From: Calditrichota bacterium
GTDB taxonomy: Bacteria; Calditrichota; Calditrichia; Calditrichales; J004
DNA: 64,000 bases
Direction of reading: 5' to 3'
NCBI GenBank assembly: GCA_013112635.1
Contig: JABFGF010000004.1
Span: 186,001-250,000 of the forward strand
A program made the translations under genes and the position numbers. Below, in pieces: positions 1 to 8,384 of this stretch. The notes beneath the pieces were generated by a model. The model did no database searches and was not told the DNA's origin. It worked only from the letters and a program-made list of their open reading frames with translations. The first letter of the stretch is position 1. Every line of letters starts with the position of its first letter.

Positions 1-2
1 AC

Positions 3-776
3 CTTCAGGCAATCAATCTGGGCTACAAAAATTTAGATTTTAACTTTCTAAAAAATCTTGTAAAGCAACACGTTGCTACTTTTGCTTTTAGCAGTGTCGG
101 TTGTCAGCTTGGCGATGAGCTTCCTCTGGATCTTGAGTCCCTGTATCAAAGAATTGTTGTTAAAAAACGTGGCGGTTATTGTTTCGAGCAAAACGGTCTC
201 CTTTTTGAAATATTGGATGAATTAGGTTTTGCCCCAAAACTATATTTAGCCCGCGTCATCTATAATCAAAATACACACCCGGGATTAACACACAGAATTT
301 CCGTGATTAATTATGACCATGAAAATTATGTCATGGATGTCGGCTTTGGTCCGGATGGTCCTCGTATTCCGGTTGCACTGTCCGGAATTGAAATGAAAGA
401 TGGGGATAAGATTTTTCGCATAGCAGAGAAAGAAGCTGACGAATATCATATGCAGGTTTTAAAGAATGGAGCGTTTTTTTCTTTATACAGATTCGAGCTG
501 GCACGCTACGGTCAGGCAGATTGTGAGCTGGGCCATTTTTATTCCCATAAGCATCCTAAAGCAAATTTTGTTAACCATCTTGTCGTTTCATTAATCAACG
601 AAAAGGAGATTCGATCTTTGCGCGATTTAGAGTACTGGGTTATAACAAATTCAAATACGCATCGTCAGGAAGTTGACAACTACCAGCGATTAAAAACCAT
701 TCTCGTAGATGAGCTTGGAGTGCAGGTTAATGAGAATGAAGCCAGACAATTATATGATGGGTTGGTAATATCATGA
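3..776 (+). CDS. Arylamine N-acetyltransferase, 5' end outside window
   Basis: The reading frame is open from base 3 and continues upstream of the window, so the N-terminus is missing. All three catalytic-triad motifs of the arylamine N-acetyltransferase (NAT) family are visible: the nucleophile Cys in RGGYCFE (codon at 180-182), His in LTHRIS, and Asp in MDVGFG. The family moves acetyl groups from acetyl-CoA to arylamines or hydrazines by a cysteine ping-pong mechanism in the cytoplasm. A start at 213 would remove the catalytic Cys and is not credible. The stop codon overlaps the ATG of a small dehydrogenase remnant (ATGA), which suggests an ancestral operon. The natural substrate cannot be read from the sequence. 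Confidence 0.9.
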   Translation, partial: LQAINLGYKNLDFNFLKNLVKQHVATFAFSSVGCQLGDELPLDLESLYQRIVVKKRGGYCFEQNGLLFEILDELGFAPKLYLARVIYNQNTHPGLTHRISVINYDHENYVMDVGFGPDGPRIPVALSGIEMKDGDKIFRIAEKEADEYHMQVLKNGAFFSLYRFELARYGQADCELGHFYSHKHPKANFVNHLVVSLINEKEIRSLRDLEYWVITNSNTHRQEVDNYQRLKTILVDELGVQVNENEARQLYDGLVIS

Positions 777-808
777 AAGCAGTTATATATAAAAAACAGT
801 TAAACTGA
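773..808 (+). pseudogene. Decayed 5' stub of a medium-chain dehydrogenase gene
   Basis: An ATG overlapping the NAT stop codon opens the 11-codon frame MKAVIYKKQLN. Its first eight residues match the start of the intact dehydrogenase at 1358 (MKAVVYKK), and the first 24 nt of the two differ at only three positions. After codon 8 the similarity ends and a stop follows. I read it as the remnant of a dehydrogenase that was once translationally coupled to NAT. A chance similarity of a common family N-terminus is less likely but possible. Confidence 0.5.
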
Positions 809-823
809 ATAGGTAACTAAATA

Positions 824-1309
824 TTGCAAAAAACTGTATCAAGAATTCTGTTCGGTTTGTTAATTTGTGTTTTAATTAGCTGTAATGATGTTACTGATAT
901 TTTTCCGGAAGATGTTAACTCGATTAAGCACATTGAAAACTATCACTGCTGGCCTTATAATGTTTCAGTTTATTCCATTGATCAATTAGAAATTGATTCA
1001 CTATTTTTTACTTATCCTCTCAAAAGCTATTTTGAAGATTATAGTATTTACGAAGTTTCAACATGGTCATTATATTCAGAGTACGATACTGTTTTATGGC
1101 ATGGATTTGATAAAACTCTCAGAGCTTGTGATGGTAACATAGAATTGATTAATCAGGTAATGAAAAAAGTAGATATCTATTACTCAGGCTGTTATCGTTA
1201 TGTGAAAGATCGTGATAGTGAAGACAGAAAGCGTTATGAGAAAATCTTGTTCTTAGATTTAAGAAATAAAAAGCTACATATATTTCAAGACATCAACAAA
1301 ATCTACTAA
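824..1309 (+). CDS. Hypothetical lipoprotein
   Basis: This 161-residue protein has a lipoprotein signal: hydrophobic stretch LFGLLICVLI followed by the lipobox-like ISC, so Cys 20 is the likely lipidated residue. The start is a TTG. The mature part is rich in Tyr and acidic residues, with two further Cys residues (HCW and GCYRY). I do not recognise a family. It sits between a dehydrogenase stub and an intact dehydrogenase, so it may have been inserted into an older NAT-dehydrogenase gene pair. No partner or function can be inferred. Confidence 0.7.
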   Translation: MQKTVSRILFGLLICVLISCNDVTDIFPEDVNSIKHIENYHCWPYNVSVYSIDQLEIDSLFFTYPLKSYFEDYSIYEVSTWSLYSEYDTVLWHGFDKTLRACDGNIELINQVMKKVDIYYSGCYRYVKDRDSEDRKRYEKILFLDLRNKKLHIFQDINKIY

Positions 1310-1357
1310 TTAATATGCAAGTTTATCAATATCTTAAAGTGGACATTGAGGGATAAA

Positions 1358-2335
1358 ATGAAAGCGGTTGTATACAAAAAATATGGTTCACCAGACGTTC
1401 TTCACGTTAAAGAAATTAAAAAGCCAACACCCAAAGATGATGAAATTTTGTTTAAGGTTAATGCGGCGGAAGTAACAAAAGCAGATTGTGAATTAAGAAG
1501 TTTCAATTTCCCGGTGAAATGGTTTTGGCTGCCAATGCGGCTTGCTTTAGGCATCACCAAACCACGCAAACAAATCTTGGGCGGATACTTTTCCGGGGAA
1601 GTGGAAGCAACGGGTAAAAATGTATCAAAGTTTAAAATTGGTGATCAGGTTTTTGGGAACACTGGTTTTGCATTCGGGGCACATGGTGAATATGTTTGCC
1701 TGCCGCTCAGCACAACACTTGTGCACAAACCAAACAATTTATCATTTGAAGAAGCTGCAGCAGTTCCGCTTGGTGGATTGAATGCACTTCACTTTATGCG
1801 CAAGGCAAATATCCAAAAAGGCGAAAAAGTTTTGATAAACGGTGCCGGCGGAAGCATTGGTATTTTTGCGGTGCAGATTGCCAAAGAGATGGGCGCCGAA
1901 GTTACGGCCGTTGACAGCACTATTAAAGAAAAAATGCTCCGTGAGTTGGGCGTGGATCATTTTATTGATTATACAAAAGAAGAGTTTTTAAAAAGCGGCC
2001 AATCTTATGATGTTATTTTTAATATGGTTGCCAATTGTTCCTATTCCGCATGTATAAAAGCTCTAAATCCAAAGGGGCGATATGTGATGGGCAATCCTCG
2101 CGTATCCAACATGTTTAGATCGATATTGACATCAAAATTTACAAATAAAACGTCTATTTTTGCCTTTGCCGGGGAAAAGGAAGAAGAGTTACAAACACTT
2201 AAAGAGATGATTGAAGAGGGCAAAATAAAATCAATCGTAGACAGAGTTTATTCATTTGAACAAGCCGCCGAAGCACATCGAAGAGTTGAAACTGAACAAA
2301 GGATAGGACCGGTTATTATTTCCGCAGATAGCTAA
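1358..2335 (+). CDS. NAD(P)-dependent alcohol dehydrogenase / quinone oxidoreductase (MDR superfamily)
   Basis: A medium-chain dehydrogenase/reductase of 325 residues. The N-terminal GroES-like half runs to about residue 125. The Rossmann half has the nucleotide motif GAGGSIG and continues to the C-terminal family ending. The structural- and catalytic-zinc Cys clusters of classical alcohol dehydrogenases are absent, so it belongs with the zinc-independent quinone reductase branch. The ATG at 1358 is chosen because GAGGG lies just upstream and because the stub at 773 starts at the same residue; a TTG at 1346 is the alternative. A PPOX-fold protein follows after 24 nt, probably in the same transcript. 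Confidence 0.85.
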   Translation: MKAVVYKKYGSPDVLHVKEIKKPTPKDDEILFKVNAAEVTKADCELRSFNFPVKWFWLPMRLALGITKPRKQILGGYFSGEVEATGKNVSKFKIGDQVFGNTGFAFGAHGEYVCLPLSTTLVHKPNNLSFEEAAAVPLGGLNALHFMRKANIQKGEKVLINGAGGSIGIFAVQIAKEMGAEVTAVDSTIKEKMLRELGVDHFIDYTKEEFLKSGQSYDVIFNMVANCSYSACIKALNPKGRYVMGNPRVSNMFRSILTSKFTNKTSIFAFAGEKEEELQTLKEMIEEGKIKSIVDRVYSFEQAAEAHRRVETEQRIGPVIISADS

Positions 2336-2359
2336 TTTAATTTTGAAAGAGTTTAGAAT

Positions 2360-2812
2360 ATGAAACTAACAAACGAAATTAAAAATAATATCGATAAAAG
2401 TGTTTTATGTTGGCTGGCAACGGTTTCAGCAGAAAATATACCCAATGTATCGCCGAAAGAAATATTCAATTATTATGGGACGGATGAAATAATAATTGCA
2501 AATATTGCCTCTCCGCAAACTGTGAAAAATATCATACAGAATGAAAACGTATGTGTAAGCTTTATCGATATTCTTGTCCAAAAAGGTTTTCAGATTAAAG
2601 GCAAAGCTGAAATTATTAAAAAGTCCAACCCGCTGTTTTTAAAACGAGAAAAGGTCCTATCTGAAATGACCGGCGGGAAATTCCCTTTTGCTTCCATAAC
2701 AAAAATCACCATTGAAGAGGTAAATCCGATCATAGCCCCAAAATATATTCTTTACCCTGAAACAACAGAATCGGAACAGATTGAAAGCGCAAAACAGGCA
2801 TATGGGTTTTAA
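2360..2812 (+). CDS. Pyridoxamine 5'-phosphate oxidase-fold protein
   Basis: A 150-residue single-domain protein with the split-barrel flavin-binding pattern: an N-terminal helix, LCWLATVSAENIPNVSPK, then strands that would bind FMN or F420. Small proteins of this type are flavin-dependent reductases or flavin carriers rather than true PdxH. It follows the dehydrogenase by 24 nt on the same strand. The specific substrate is not readable. Confidence 0.75.
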   Translation: MKLTNEIKNNIDKSVLCWLATVSAENIPNVSPKEIFNYYGTDEIIIANIASPQTVKNIIQNENVCVSFIDILVQKGFQIKGKAEIIKKSNPLFLKREKVLSEMTGGKFPFASITKITIEEVNPIIAPKYILYPETTESEQIESAKQAYGF

Positions 2813-2848
2813 CCCTTGCCAATCTATTATAACATTCTGCTGATAGAA

Positions 2849-4330
2849 TTATGCAAAACGTGAAAAGGCCTCTTTTAAAGCAGTCATATTAGATTTGATT
2901 TCTTCGTTATCAAAAGCAGAATAACCAAACAGCAAACCATTCAAATCATTTCTTTCACCGCAGTAATTTGAAAGCGCCGCTGCATGAATATTTACTTTGG
3001 CGGCCTTCTGCTGCAAATCAACATCCTTATATTTTTTATTTAAATAAGCAATGTTGTGCAAACCGGCATGGCAGCTATCCATCGTACCAAATCCTGCAAG
3101 ATGTTTATTAAATTCTGAAATCAAAACCTGCTGTCGTTCCTCGTAGATTACCCGCATCCGCCGTAGATGCCTTCCAAAATGGCCTTCTTCCATAAAGCGG
3201 GCCAGAATCAATTGTTCCAGCATCGGCGCATTACGGTCAACAACCGTTTTTGCAAGTGTAAATGGCTCCACCAGGGTTTCCGGTACAACCATGTAACCCA
3301 ATCTTAAACCGGGATAAAGCACCTTGCTAAACGTACCAATATAAATCACGGGACTTTTATCAGCCATTCCCTGTAAAGAAGAAAGCGGATTTCCGGTGTA
3401 GCGGTATTCACTGTCATAATCATCTTCTAAAATTAGTGCAGAATTGTTTACTGCCCACTGCAATAGCTCGAGCCGTCTTTTTAAGGACATAGTTGGCCCC
3501 AAAGGAAATTGGTGCGAAGGTGTGCTGTAAATTAGTTTTGCTTGTGTGGCGGATTGTTTGATTTTTTCAATATTAATTCCATCGGAATCAACAGGGATGT
3601 AGGTTATCTTTGCACCTGTAGTTTTAAAAACTTCCAGGGCGCTCTGATATGTCGGGTCCTCAACAATAATTTCGTCATTACTATCTAAAAACATTTTGGC
3701 GGCAAGCAATAATGCCTGCTGTGCACCGTTGATAATAATAATCCTGCCGGCATCGCATTTTACACCACGCGATTGTCTTAAATAAAGCGAAATCATTTCG
3801 CGCAGCGTTAATAATCCACGCGGATCGCTGTAACCCATTTCGGGGTGTGAAAGATCTTTTGCGCTTTTTTGAGCAATTTTCGACCACAGCTCGTAAGGAA
3901 AATCTTTCAACGATGGTATGCCGACCTGGAAAGGCCTATATCCGGTATATATGTAATTTTTAAAAATGGATTTGTCCAGCCTTTTAGCAAACTCAGAAAA
4001 GTCCGGCATAACAGGTTCTTCGTTAATGGACGATGTGGTTGGCTTTACGGTTAAAAACTTTTCCGGCAGATTGTTGCATACAAAAGTCCCCGATCCAGGC
4101 TGTCCAAATATATAGCCTTCTGCCATTAGCAGATCAAAAGCATTTTGCACAGTTGAGCGGGACACTTTACAGAATTTGGCGATAGAGCGTGTTGGAGGTA
4201 ATTTTTCGCCCGGATTAAATCTTTTCTCCAAAATCGCACTGCGTATGGAATCATACATTTGGTAATAGACCGGCTGATCGCTGTTACTTATAAATTCTTT
4301 AAAAAACAGGTCTGATCCTTTTCCAAGCAT
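2849..4330 (-). CDS. MocR-type regulator (GntR HTH fused to PLP aminotransferase fold)
   Basis: An N-terminal winged helix (about residues 10-85, with LPPTRSIAKFCKVSRSTVQNA as the HTH; the motif continues to GYIFGQPGSGTFV) is joined to a class I aminotransferase domain (about 110-490). That domain carries ILEDDYDSEYRY and the PLP-lysine segment GTFSKVLYPGLRLGY. This is the MocR/PdxR architecture: a PLP-sensing transcription factor, usually controlling vitamin B6 or amino-acid genes. The start at 4330 (MLGKGSD) is preferred over 4372 because GGAG lies 9-10 nt upstream. It is divergent from a PPOX-fold gene at 4437, and repeated GCCAAT boxes lie in the shared promoter region. Confidence 0.9.
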   Translation of the reverse strand: MLGKGSDLFFKEFISNSDQPVYYQMYDSIRSAILEKRFNPGEKLPPTRSIAKFCKVSRSTVQNAFDLLMAEGYIFGQPGSGTFVCNNLPEKFLTVKPTTSSINEEPVMPDFSEFAKRLDKSIFKNYIYTGYRPFQVGIPSLKDFPYELWSKIAQKSAKDLSHPEMGYSDPRGLLTLREMISLYLRQSRGVKCDAGRIIIINGAQQALLLAAKMFLDSNDEIIVEDPTYQSALEVFKTTGAKITYIPVDSDGINIEKIKQSATQAKLIYSTPSHQFPLGPTMSLKRRLELLQWAVNNSALILEDDYDSEYRYTGNPLSSLQGMADKSPVIYIGTFSKVLYPGLRLGYMVVPETLVEPFTLAKTVVDRNAPMLEQLILARFMEEGHFGRHLRRMRVIYEERQQVLISEFNKHLAGFGTMDSCHAGLHNIAYLNKKYKDVDLQQKAAKVNIHAAALSNYCGERNDLNGLLFGYSAFDNEEIKSNMTALKEAFSRFA

Positions 4331-4348
4331 AAAACAATCTCCATTATA

Positions 4349-4395
4349 ATTGGCCTGCCAATATATAAACAAATGGATCTTTTGATCAAGCCAAT
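4349..4395. promoter_or_regulatory. Candidate MocR operator (ATTGGC/GCCAAT boxes)
   Basis: Between the divergent MocR regulator and the PPOX-fold gene lies a perfect inverted repeat ATTGGC-CT-GCCAAT (4349-4362). A third box, GCCAAT, lies at 4390-4395. The two direct GCCAAT copies are 33 bp apart, about three helical turns. Members of the MocR family that have been studied (GabR, PdxR, TauR) bind direct or inverted repeats between divergent genes. The assignment here is inference. Confidence 0.5.
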
Positions 4396-4436
4396 TTTTT
4401 ATAGATTAATTTCAACTTTTAAACAATGGAGGTGAA

Positions 4437-4997
4437 ATGCCCAAAGATTATTCCAAAATTCCAATAAACCAAGCCCGTAGAAAAGACCGTGAAACAGACG
4501 AATTTGCAGTTAAAGATTTTTTAAAAACAGCACCCTACTGCTCAATTGCCAATATCCATAATGGACAGCCTTTTATCCATACAAATACCTTTTACTTTGA
4601 TGAGCAGGATAATGCCATTTATTTTCATACTGCTGCAGAAGGCCGTTTTCGATTTAATGTTGAAAATAATAACAAAGCCTGCCTGTCTGTTTCAAAAATG
4701 GGTCGTCTTTTACCTGCAAAAGAGGCAATGGAATTTAGTGTGGAATATGAAGGAGCGCTTGTTTTTGGAAAAGTTCAAATAGTTGAAGATAAATTCACAC
4801 AAAAAAGAGCACTTCAAAATTTATTAGACAAGTATTTCCCACATTTAAAACCAGATGTGGATTACACGAGCACCACGGATAAGGAACTAAAACTTACAGC
4901 AGTTTACAAAATGGATATTGAACAAATGAGTGGCAAGAAAAAACAAGAAGCTGATGATTTTGATGGTGCCTTTTATTATGGAGGACTCAATGCTTGA
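4437..4997 (+). CDS. Pyridoxamine 5'-phosphate oxidase family flavoprotein
   Basis: The 186-residue protein has the PPOX/NimA-like split barrel: APYCSIANIHNGQPFIHTN, then IYFHTAAEGRFRFNVENN, a typical flavin-phosphate binding region, and a C-terminal KMDIEQMSGKK segment. The start is supported by GGAGGTGAAATG. Its divergent position from a MocR regulator is a recurrent arrangement for such genes and suggests MocR control. Biochemical function is probably FMN-dependent reduction of a small molecule; the substrate is unknown. Confidence 0.85.
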   Translation: MPKDYSKIPINQARRKDRETDEFAVKDFLKTAPYCSIANIHNGQPFIHTNTFYFDEQDNAIYFHTAAEGRFRFNVENNNKACLSVSKMGRLLPAKEAMEFSVEYEGALVFGKVQIVEDKFTQKRALQNLLDKYFPHLKPDVDYTSTTDKELKLTAVYKMDIEQMSGKKKQEADDFDGAFYYGGLNA

Positions 4998-5280
4998 AAT
5001 AAGATTAAACTGTGAAAACTGTGATACTCCCTTACCTAATGACAGTACGGAAGCGATGATCTGCACTTTTGAATGTACTTATTGTATAAACTGTGTAGAA
5101 AACATTCTGATGAATGTGTGCCCAAATTGTGGAGGCGGATTTGAGAAGAGACCTACAAGGCCAAAAGCATTACTGAAAAAACATCCACCAAGTAAAGAAA
5201 AAGTTTTTAATCCTGTCAATATTGAAAAGTTTGAAAAAGTTTTAAACCGTAAAAAAAATATTGACCCAAGAAAAAGGTAA
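4990..5280 (+). CDS. DUF1272 zinc-ribbon-like protein
   Basis: A 96-residue protein beginning MLEIRLNCENCDTPLP, the characteristic DUF1272 opening. Cys pairs CENC, CTFECTYCINC and CPNCGGGF would bind one or two zinc ions. The tail is basic and lacks Cys. The ATG overlaps the last 8 nt of the upstream PPOX-fold gene, so the two are probably translationally coupled. An upstream start at 4930 would lie deep inside the neighbour and add non-homologous residues. The molecular role of DUF1272 is unknown. Confidence 0.85.
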   Translation: MLEIRLNCENCDTPLPNDSTEAMICTFECTYCINCVENILMNVCPNCGGGFEKRPTRPKALLKKHPPSKEKVFNPVNIEKFEKVLNRKKNIDPRKR

Positions 5281-5286
5281 CAAGAT

Positions 5287-5868
5287 ATGATTCCTAATTT
5301 CTATTTATTTATGATCCTGATTTTAGCTTTTTATGCAACACCCGGCCCGGCAACTATAAGCATTGTCGCCAGTGGCGTATCTTATGGTTTTAAAAAATCT
5401 ATAGCTTACGTCTGGGGTACTATTTCCGGTGGTAGTATTGTAATTATATTATCTTTTATTGGAGTTTCCTCTTTAATAAGCATCCATGAAATTGTTTTGA
5501 CAATTCTGAAATATATATCGCTGGCTTACATGCTCTATCTTGTTTATAAAATTTGGAATACCAGCCATATCGAGATTTCGGATTCCAAACCATTGTCTTA
5601 TATGAACGGGGTTTTGTTGAATGTTCTCAATCCAAAAGCCTACATAGTTACCGTTGCCCTATTTACACAATTTCTTGCAACAAGCAGCGGATTTATTATC
5701 GGTTTGCTTATAATAATTTCTTTTATGATTATCGGATTTTCTTATTGTTATCTTGGCGAGACAATGTTCAAAATACTTTCAAAAAAGAAGATTTTTAGCA
5801 GCATTAATAAAATTATGGCTGTTCTGTTATTGGCAACAATTGTCTATTTGTCTATGTTGGATCAATAG
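5287..5868 (+). CDS. LysE/RhtB family exporter
   Basis: This 193-residue membrane protein has about six hydrophobic segments and the family signature ATPGPATISIVASGVSYGF near the N-terminus, plus LNPKAYIV in the middle. LysE/RhtB proteins export amino acids or related small metabolites using the proton-motive force. The gene starts 7 nt after the DUF1272 gene, so it is likely co-transcribed with the PPOX-DUF1272 pair and may also be under MocR control. The exported compound cannot be deduced. Confidence 0.9.
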   Translation: MIPNFYLFMILILAFYATPGPATISIVASGVSYGFKKSIAYVWGTISGGSIVIILSFIGVSSLISIHEIVLTILKYISLAYMLYLVYKIWNTSHIEISDSKPLSYMNGVLLNVLNPKAYIVTVALFTQFLATSSGFIIGLLIIISFMIIGFSYCYLGETMFKILSKKKIFSSINKIMAVLLLATIVYLSMLDQ

Positions 5869-5903
5869 ATGGTTATACAGTCAATCAATTAAAGGAAATA
5901 AAT

Positions 5904-6206
5904 ATGATTGCAAGAATATGGCATGGCCGAACTAAAATTGAAAACTTTGAAGAATACACAGATTTTTTAAAACGTGTCGCAATTCCTGATTATCAAAAAA
6001 CTGAGGGATTCATAAAGTTAACATTTTTAAGAAATCAGAAAAACAATGTTGGACACTTTACTTTGGTAACGTTTTGGGAAAGTTTAGATATAATCAAAAA
6101 TTTTGCCGGTGAAGATTTTGAAAAAGCGAAATATTATCCGGAAGATAAAAATTATTTGCTGGAATTTGAAGAGAATGTAACTCATTATGAAGTTTTTGCA
6201 GATTAA
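5904..6206 (+). CDS. ABM-fold (antibiotic biosynthesis monooxygenase-like) protein
   Basis: The 100-residue protein starts MIARIWHGRTKIENFEEY and includes the pattern GFIKLTFLRN...FTLVTFWESLDIIKNFAG, typical of the dimeric alpha+beta barrel ABM superfamily. These small proteins act as cofactor-free monooxygenases or bind small ligands. It follows the LysE gene by 35 nt and precedes a GNAT gene by 22 nt on the same strand. Exact activity is unknown. Confidence 0.75.
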   Translation: MIARIWHGRTKIENFEEYTDFLKRVAIPDYQKTEGFIKLTFLRNQKNNVGHFTLVTFWESLDIIKNFAGEDFEKAKYYPEDKNYLLEFEENVTHYEVFAD

Positions 6207-6228
6207 AAATTATAAAACAGATTGAATC

Positions 6229-6663
6229 ATGAAAAAAAGAATAAAATATAGAATAGCAACCCTCGATGATCTCCCGGCAATGGAAAAAATTGGGGATCAC
6301 TTGTTTGATAATCCTATTAAACCGGATCGTGCCAAGGAGTTTTTAAATGATCCTCGCCACCATTTGGTTTTAGCATTTAACGGTGAAAATATTGTGGGGA
6401 TGGCTTCTGCTTTTCATTATGTTCACCCAGACAAGGATCCGGAGCTCTTCATTAATGAAGTGGGGGTAATTGATGAATTTCAAAATCAGAGTATTGGACG
6501 AACCCTAGTAAAAATAATCCTTGAAGAAGGAAAAAAGCTAAACTGCACCGGAGCCTGGATAGGAACAGAGGTATCCAATATTGCCGCACAAAAATGTTAT
6601 AAATCAGCCGGAGGAGTTGAAGACGAAGAGAATTTCATTCTTATAAATTTTAAAAAATTGTAA
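6229..6663 (+). CDS. GNAT family N-acetyltransferase
   Basis: A single GNAT domain of 144 residues. The acetyl-CoA pyrophosphate loop appears as VIDEFQNQSIGRTLVKIILEE (Q/R-x-x-G-x-G/A type, here QNQSIGRTL). The C-terminal motif WIGTEVSNIAAQKCYKSAGG is typical of small-molecule or aminoglycoside-like acetyltransferases. It is the last gene of the rightward unit and ends 3 nt before a convergent gene, with no clear terminator between them. The acceptor substrate is unknown. Confidence 0.85.
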   Translation: MKKRIKYRIATLDDLPAMEKIGDHLFDNPIKPDRAKEFLNDPRHHLVLAFNGENIVGMASAFHYVHPDKDPELFINEVGVIDEFQNQSIGRTLVKIILEEGKKLNCTGAWIGTEVSNIAAQKCYKSAGGVEDEENFILINFKKL

Positions 6664-6666
6664 AAA

Positions 6667-6885
6667 TTATTCGACTTTTTCATTAATTGAAACAGGTTTT
6701 AAACAATGCTTATTAGATCTCTGTTTCTGTTCTTTAGAAGCAAGCCAGCTAAATGGTATAAACCAAACCGCAATAATTAAATAAGTTATTGTATCACTTC
6801 CTCCCAAATAGGATGCCAACAAAATAGTTGCTGCAAAAAATAAAGCTACCCCAATTTGTAATGCTGCTATTTTTCTTGAATTCAT
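6667..6885 (-). CDS. Small two-helix membrane protein
   Basis: A 72-residue protein with two predicted membrane helices (about residues 7-29 and 33-50) followed by a basic, polar tail. A GGGAAATA stretch upstream of the ATG can serve as ribosome binding site. It is the last gene of a leftward unit headed by a YtrA-type GntR regulator. I know no family for it. Confidence 0.65.
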   Translation of the reverse strand: MNSRKIAALQIGVALFFAATILLASYLGGSDTITYLIIAVWFIPFSWLASKEQKQRSNKHCLKPVSINEKVE

Positions 6886-6915
6886 ATTTCCCTCTTTTTT
6901 ATTAGTAATAAGTTT

Positions 6916-7065
6916 TTACAATGTTTCTCCGGTACTAAAATCTTTATCAAGAACACCAATTTCTTTTAGTTTGTTCTCCAACTTACTAATTCTTTGATAA
7001 GAAATAAGTGCGAAAGACAAACCGGACATCCCAAAAACAAATCCTATTATTCCCAATGATTCCAT
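6916..7065 (-). CDS. Very small membrane protein (49 aa)
   Basis: The ATG at 7065 is preceded by AAGGAGC at good distance, and the frame runs 49 codons. The product is MESLGIIGFVFGMSGLSFAL followed by a short coiled-coil-like polar stretch (ISYQRISKLENKLKEIG) and a tail ending TGETL. The first 22 residues form one membrane helix with the polar part on one side. Its place in a GntR-headed operon, strong SD and sensible composition make it a real gene. No function is known; it could be a regulatory partner of the neighbouring membrane proteins. Confidence 0.7.
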   Translation of the reverse strand: MESLGIIGFVFGMSGLSFALISYQRISKLENKLKEIGVLDKDFSTGETL

Positions 7066-7110
7066 AATAAGCTCCTTTTCTTTTTAATACTTTAGTTTTC
7101 AATTATCCAA

Positions 7111-7974
7111 TCAATTGTTTTGTACGTCTTTTTTATACACATCAAAATTCATGTCCTCCAGCCGTTGATTGCGCAGCAAAGAACCAAGTCCTATAAACAT
7201 GATAAACTGCAAATAGAAACTCATCAAAACAGGTTCATAATAATCAAGATTAAACTCATCTATTGCTTTAATTGCTATTAAGAAAATGCTTGCCACAATA
7301 CTCATGTATACCAAAGATTTAATTGTAACTTCAACTTGCCTCATTCGGTCTTCAACTGCCTGGTGAGGATCCAATTTCTTTCCATACAGGTTCCAAAAAA
7401 TGATACCGGCAAAGATTAAGTTACTAAATACCAGGGATAACACTATTACAAAGGTTTTGTTCTCAAAATCAAAGCTGAATCCATACAAGCTGTAAAAGAA
7501 TGCAATACAAGCAACAATCAAAATAAAAGCAAAACTAACCGCTACCGAAGACACATAATCAAACAAATTGCGTGGCTGTAAATTTGCTTTTCTGGTTGTA
7601 CGCATATCTGCTTTACGCATCATTTTAAAATATGCAAAGCCTGATATTTCCATTAACAAAAGTGGTATCATTTGTAAAAAGAAATATGCAATTGGAATAG
7701 CTTCTGAAACTTTTCCCACAGATGAATTATCCCAAACTCCAATAACAACGATTACAATTAATCCAATCGCTAAAATTATGAAATTGATTATTTTATAAAT
7801 AAGCTGACCTGCTTTATAATAGTCAGGATGTTTTGGATAAAGTTTCGGATATTCTTCAGGAGGGAACGTTTTTAAAACGTAGCTTATCCGAATTAGAATC
7901 TGCTTTGGATAATAATATGAAATTAACAGAATCTGGCCTAAAAATACAAAGTAAAATAGAATATTTTCCAACAT
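7111..7974 (-). CDS. Multi-spanning membrane protein of unknown function
   Basis: The 287-residue protein has about seven hydrophobic helices (near residues 4-22, 62-82, 92-112, 143-165, 176-200, 222-242 and 248-268). A basic loop in the middle (RKADMRTTRKANLQPRN) would face the cytoplasm. No transporter signature or ATP-binding motif is visible. It starts 11 nt after a YtrA-type regulator gene, so the regulator probably controls it. In many genomes YtrA-type regulators control ABC exporters; here no ATPase gene is present, which is atypical. Confidence 0.7.
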   Translation of the reverse strand: MLENILFYFVFLGQILLISYYYPKQILIRISYVLKTFPPEEYPKLYPKHPDYYKAGQLIYKIINFIILAIGLIVIVVIGVWDNSSVGKVSEAIPIAYFFLQMIPLLLMEISGFAYFKMMRKADMRTTRKANLQPRNLFDYVSSVAVSFAFILIVACIAFFYSLYGFSFDFENKTFVIVLSLVFSNLIFAGIIFWNLYGKKLDPHQAVEDRMRQVEVTIKSLVYMSIVASIFLIAIKAIDEFNLDYYEPVLMSFYLQFIMFIGLGSLLRNQRLEDMNFDVYKKDVQNN

Positions 7975-7985
7975 GTTTTTTCTCC

Positions 7986-8366
7986 TTAAATTTTTCTTTT
8001 ATTCATAACATTGCCAAAAGCAATACGGATTTCCGAATCCGTAACGCCTGCTTCTCTAAAGGATAAAATTATTTCTGCTAACCGGGTTTCTACCCATTCC
8101 TTTAAATTAACAGTGCTATTGGCAACCGCATCCGGATGGATAAAAGTGCCACGATAGCCTTTGGCCTGAATCACGGAATCCCGTTCTAACAGCCGGTATG
8201 CTTTGGCCACTGTCTTGCTGTTAAGGTTAAGATCATTAGCCAGCTGCCTGATTGATGGCAGAGGCGCACCAGGTTTTATATTTCCTTTAATAACCGCTTC
8301 TTTAATTTGTGCGATCAGTTGTTCAAACAAAGGTGTTGCGTCTTCAATATCTATTATTATTTCCAT
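7986..8366 (-). CDS. GntR family transcriptional regulator, YtrA type
   Basis: A 126-residue protein: N-terminal winged helix with PLFEQLIAQIKEAVIKGNI, LPSIRQLANDLNLNSKTVAKAYR and GYRGTFI, then a short C-terminal helix pair of about 50 residues. The short tail rather than a UTRA or FCD domain places it in the YtrA subfamily. Such proteins are dimeric repressors of adjacent membrane-protein operons. It heads a leftward unit of three membrane proteins. A perfect inverted repeat TGTACC-N12-GGTACA lies about 19 bp upstream of its start, consistent with autoregulation. Confidence 0.9.
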   Translation of the reverse strand: MEIIIDIEDATPLFEQLIAQIKEAVIKGNIKPGAPLPSIRQLANDLNLNSKTVAKAYRLLERDSVIQAKGYRGTFIHPDAVANSTVNLKEWVETRLAEIILSFREAGVTDSEIRIAFGNVMNKRKI

Positions 8367-8384
8367 GATTTATCTTGTCCCAGT

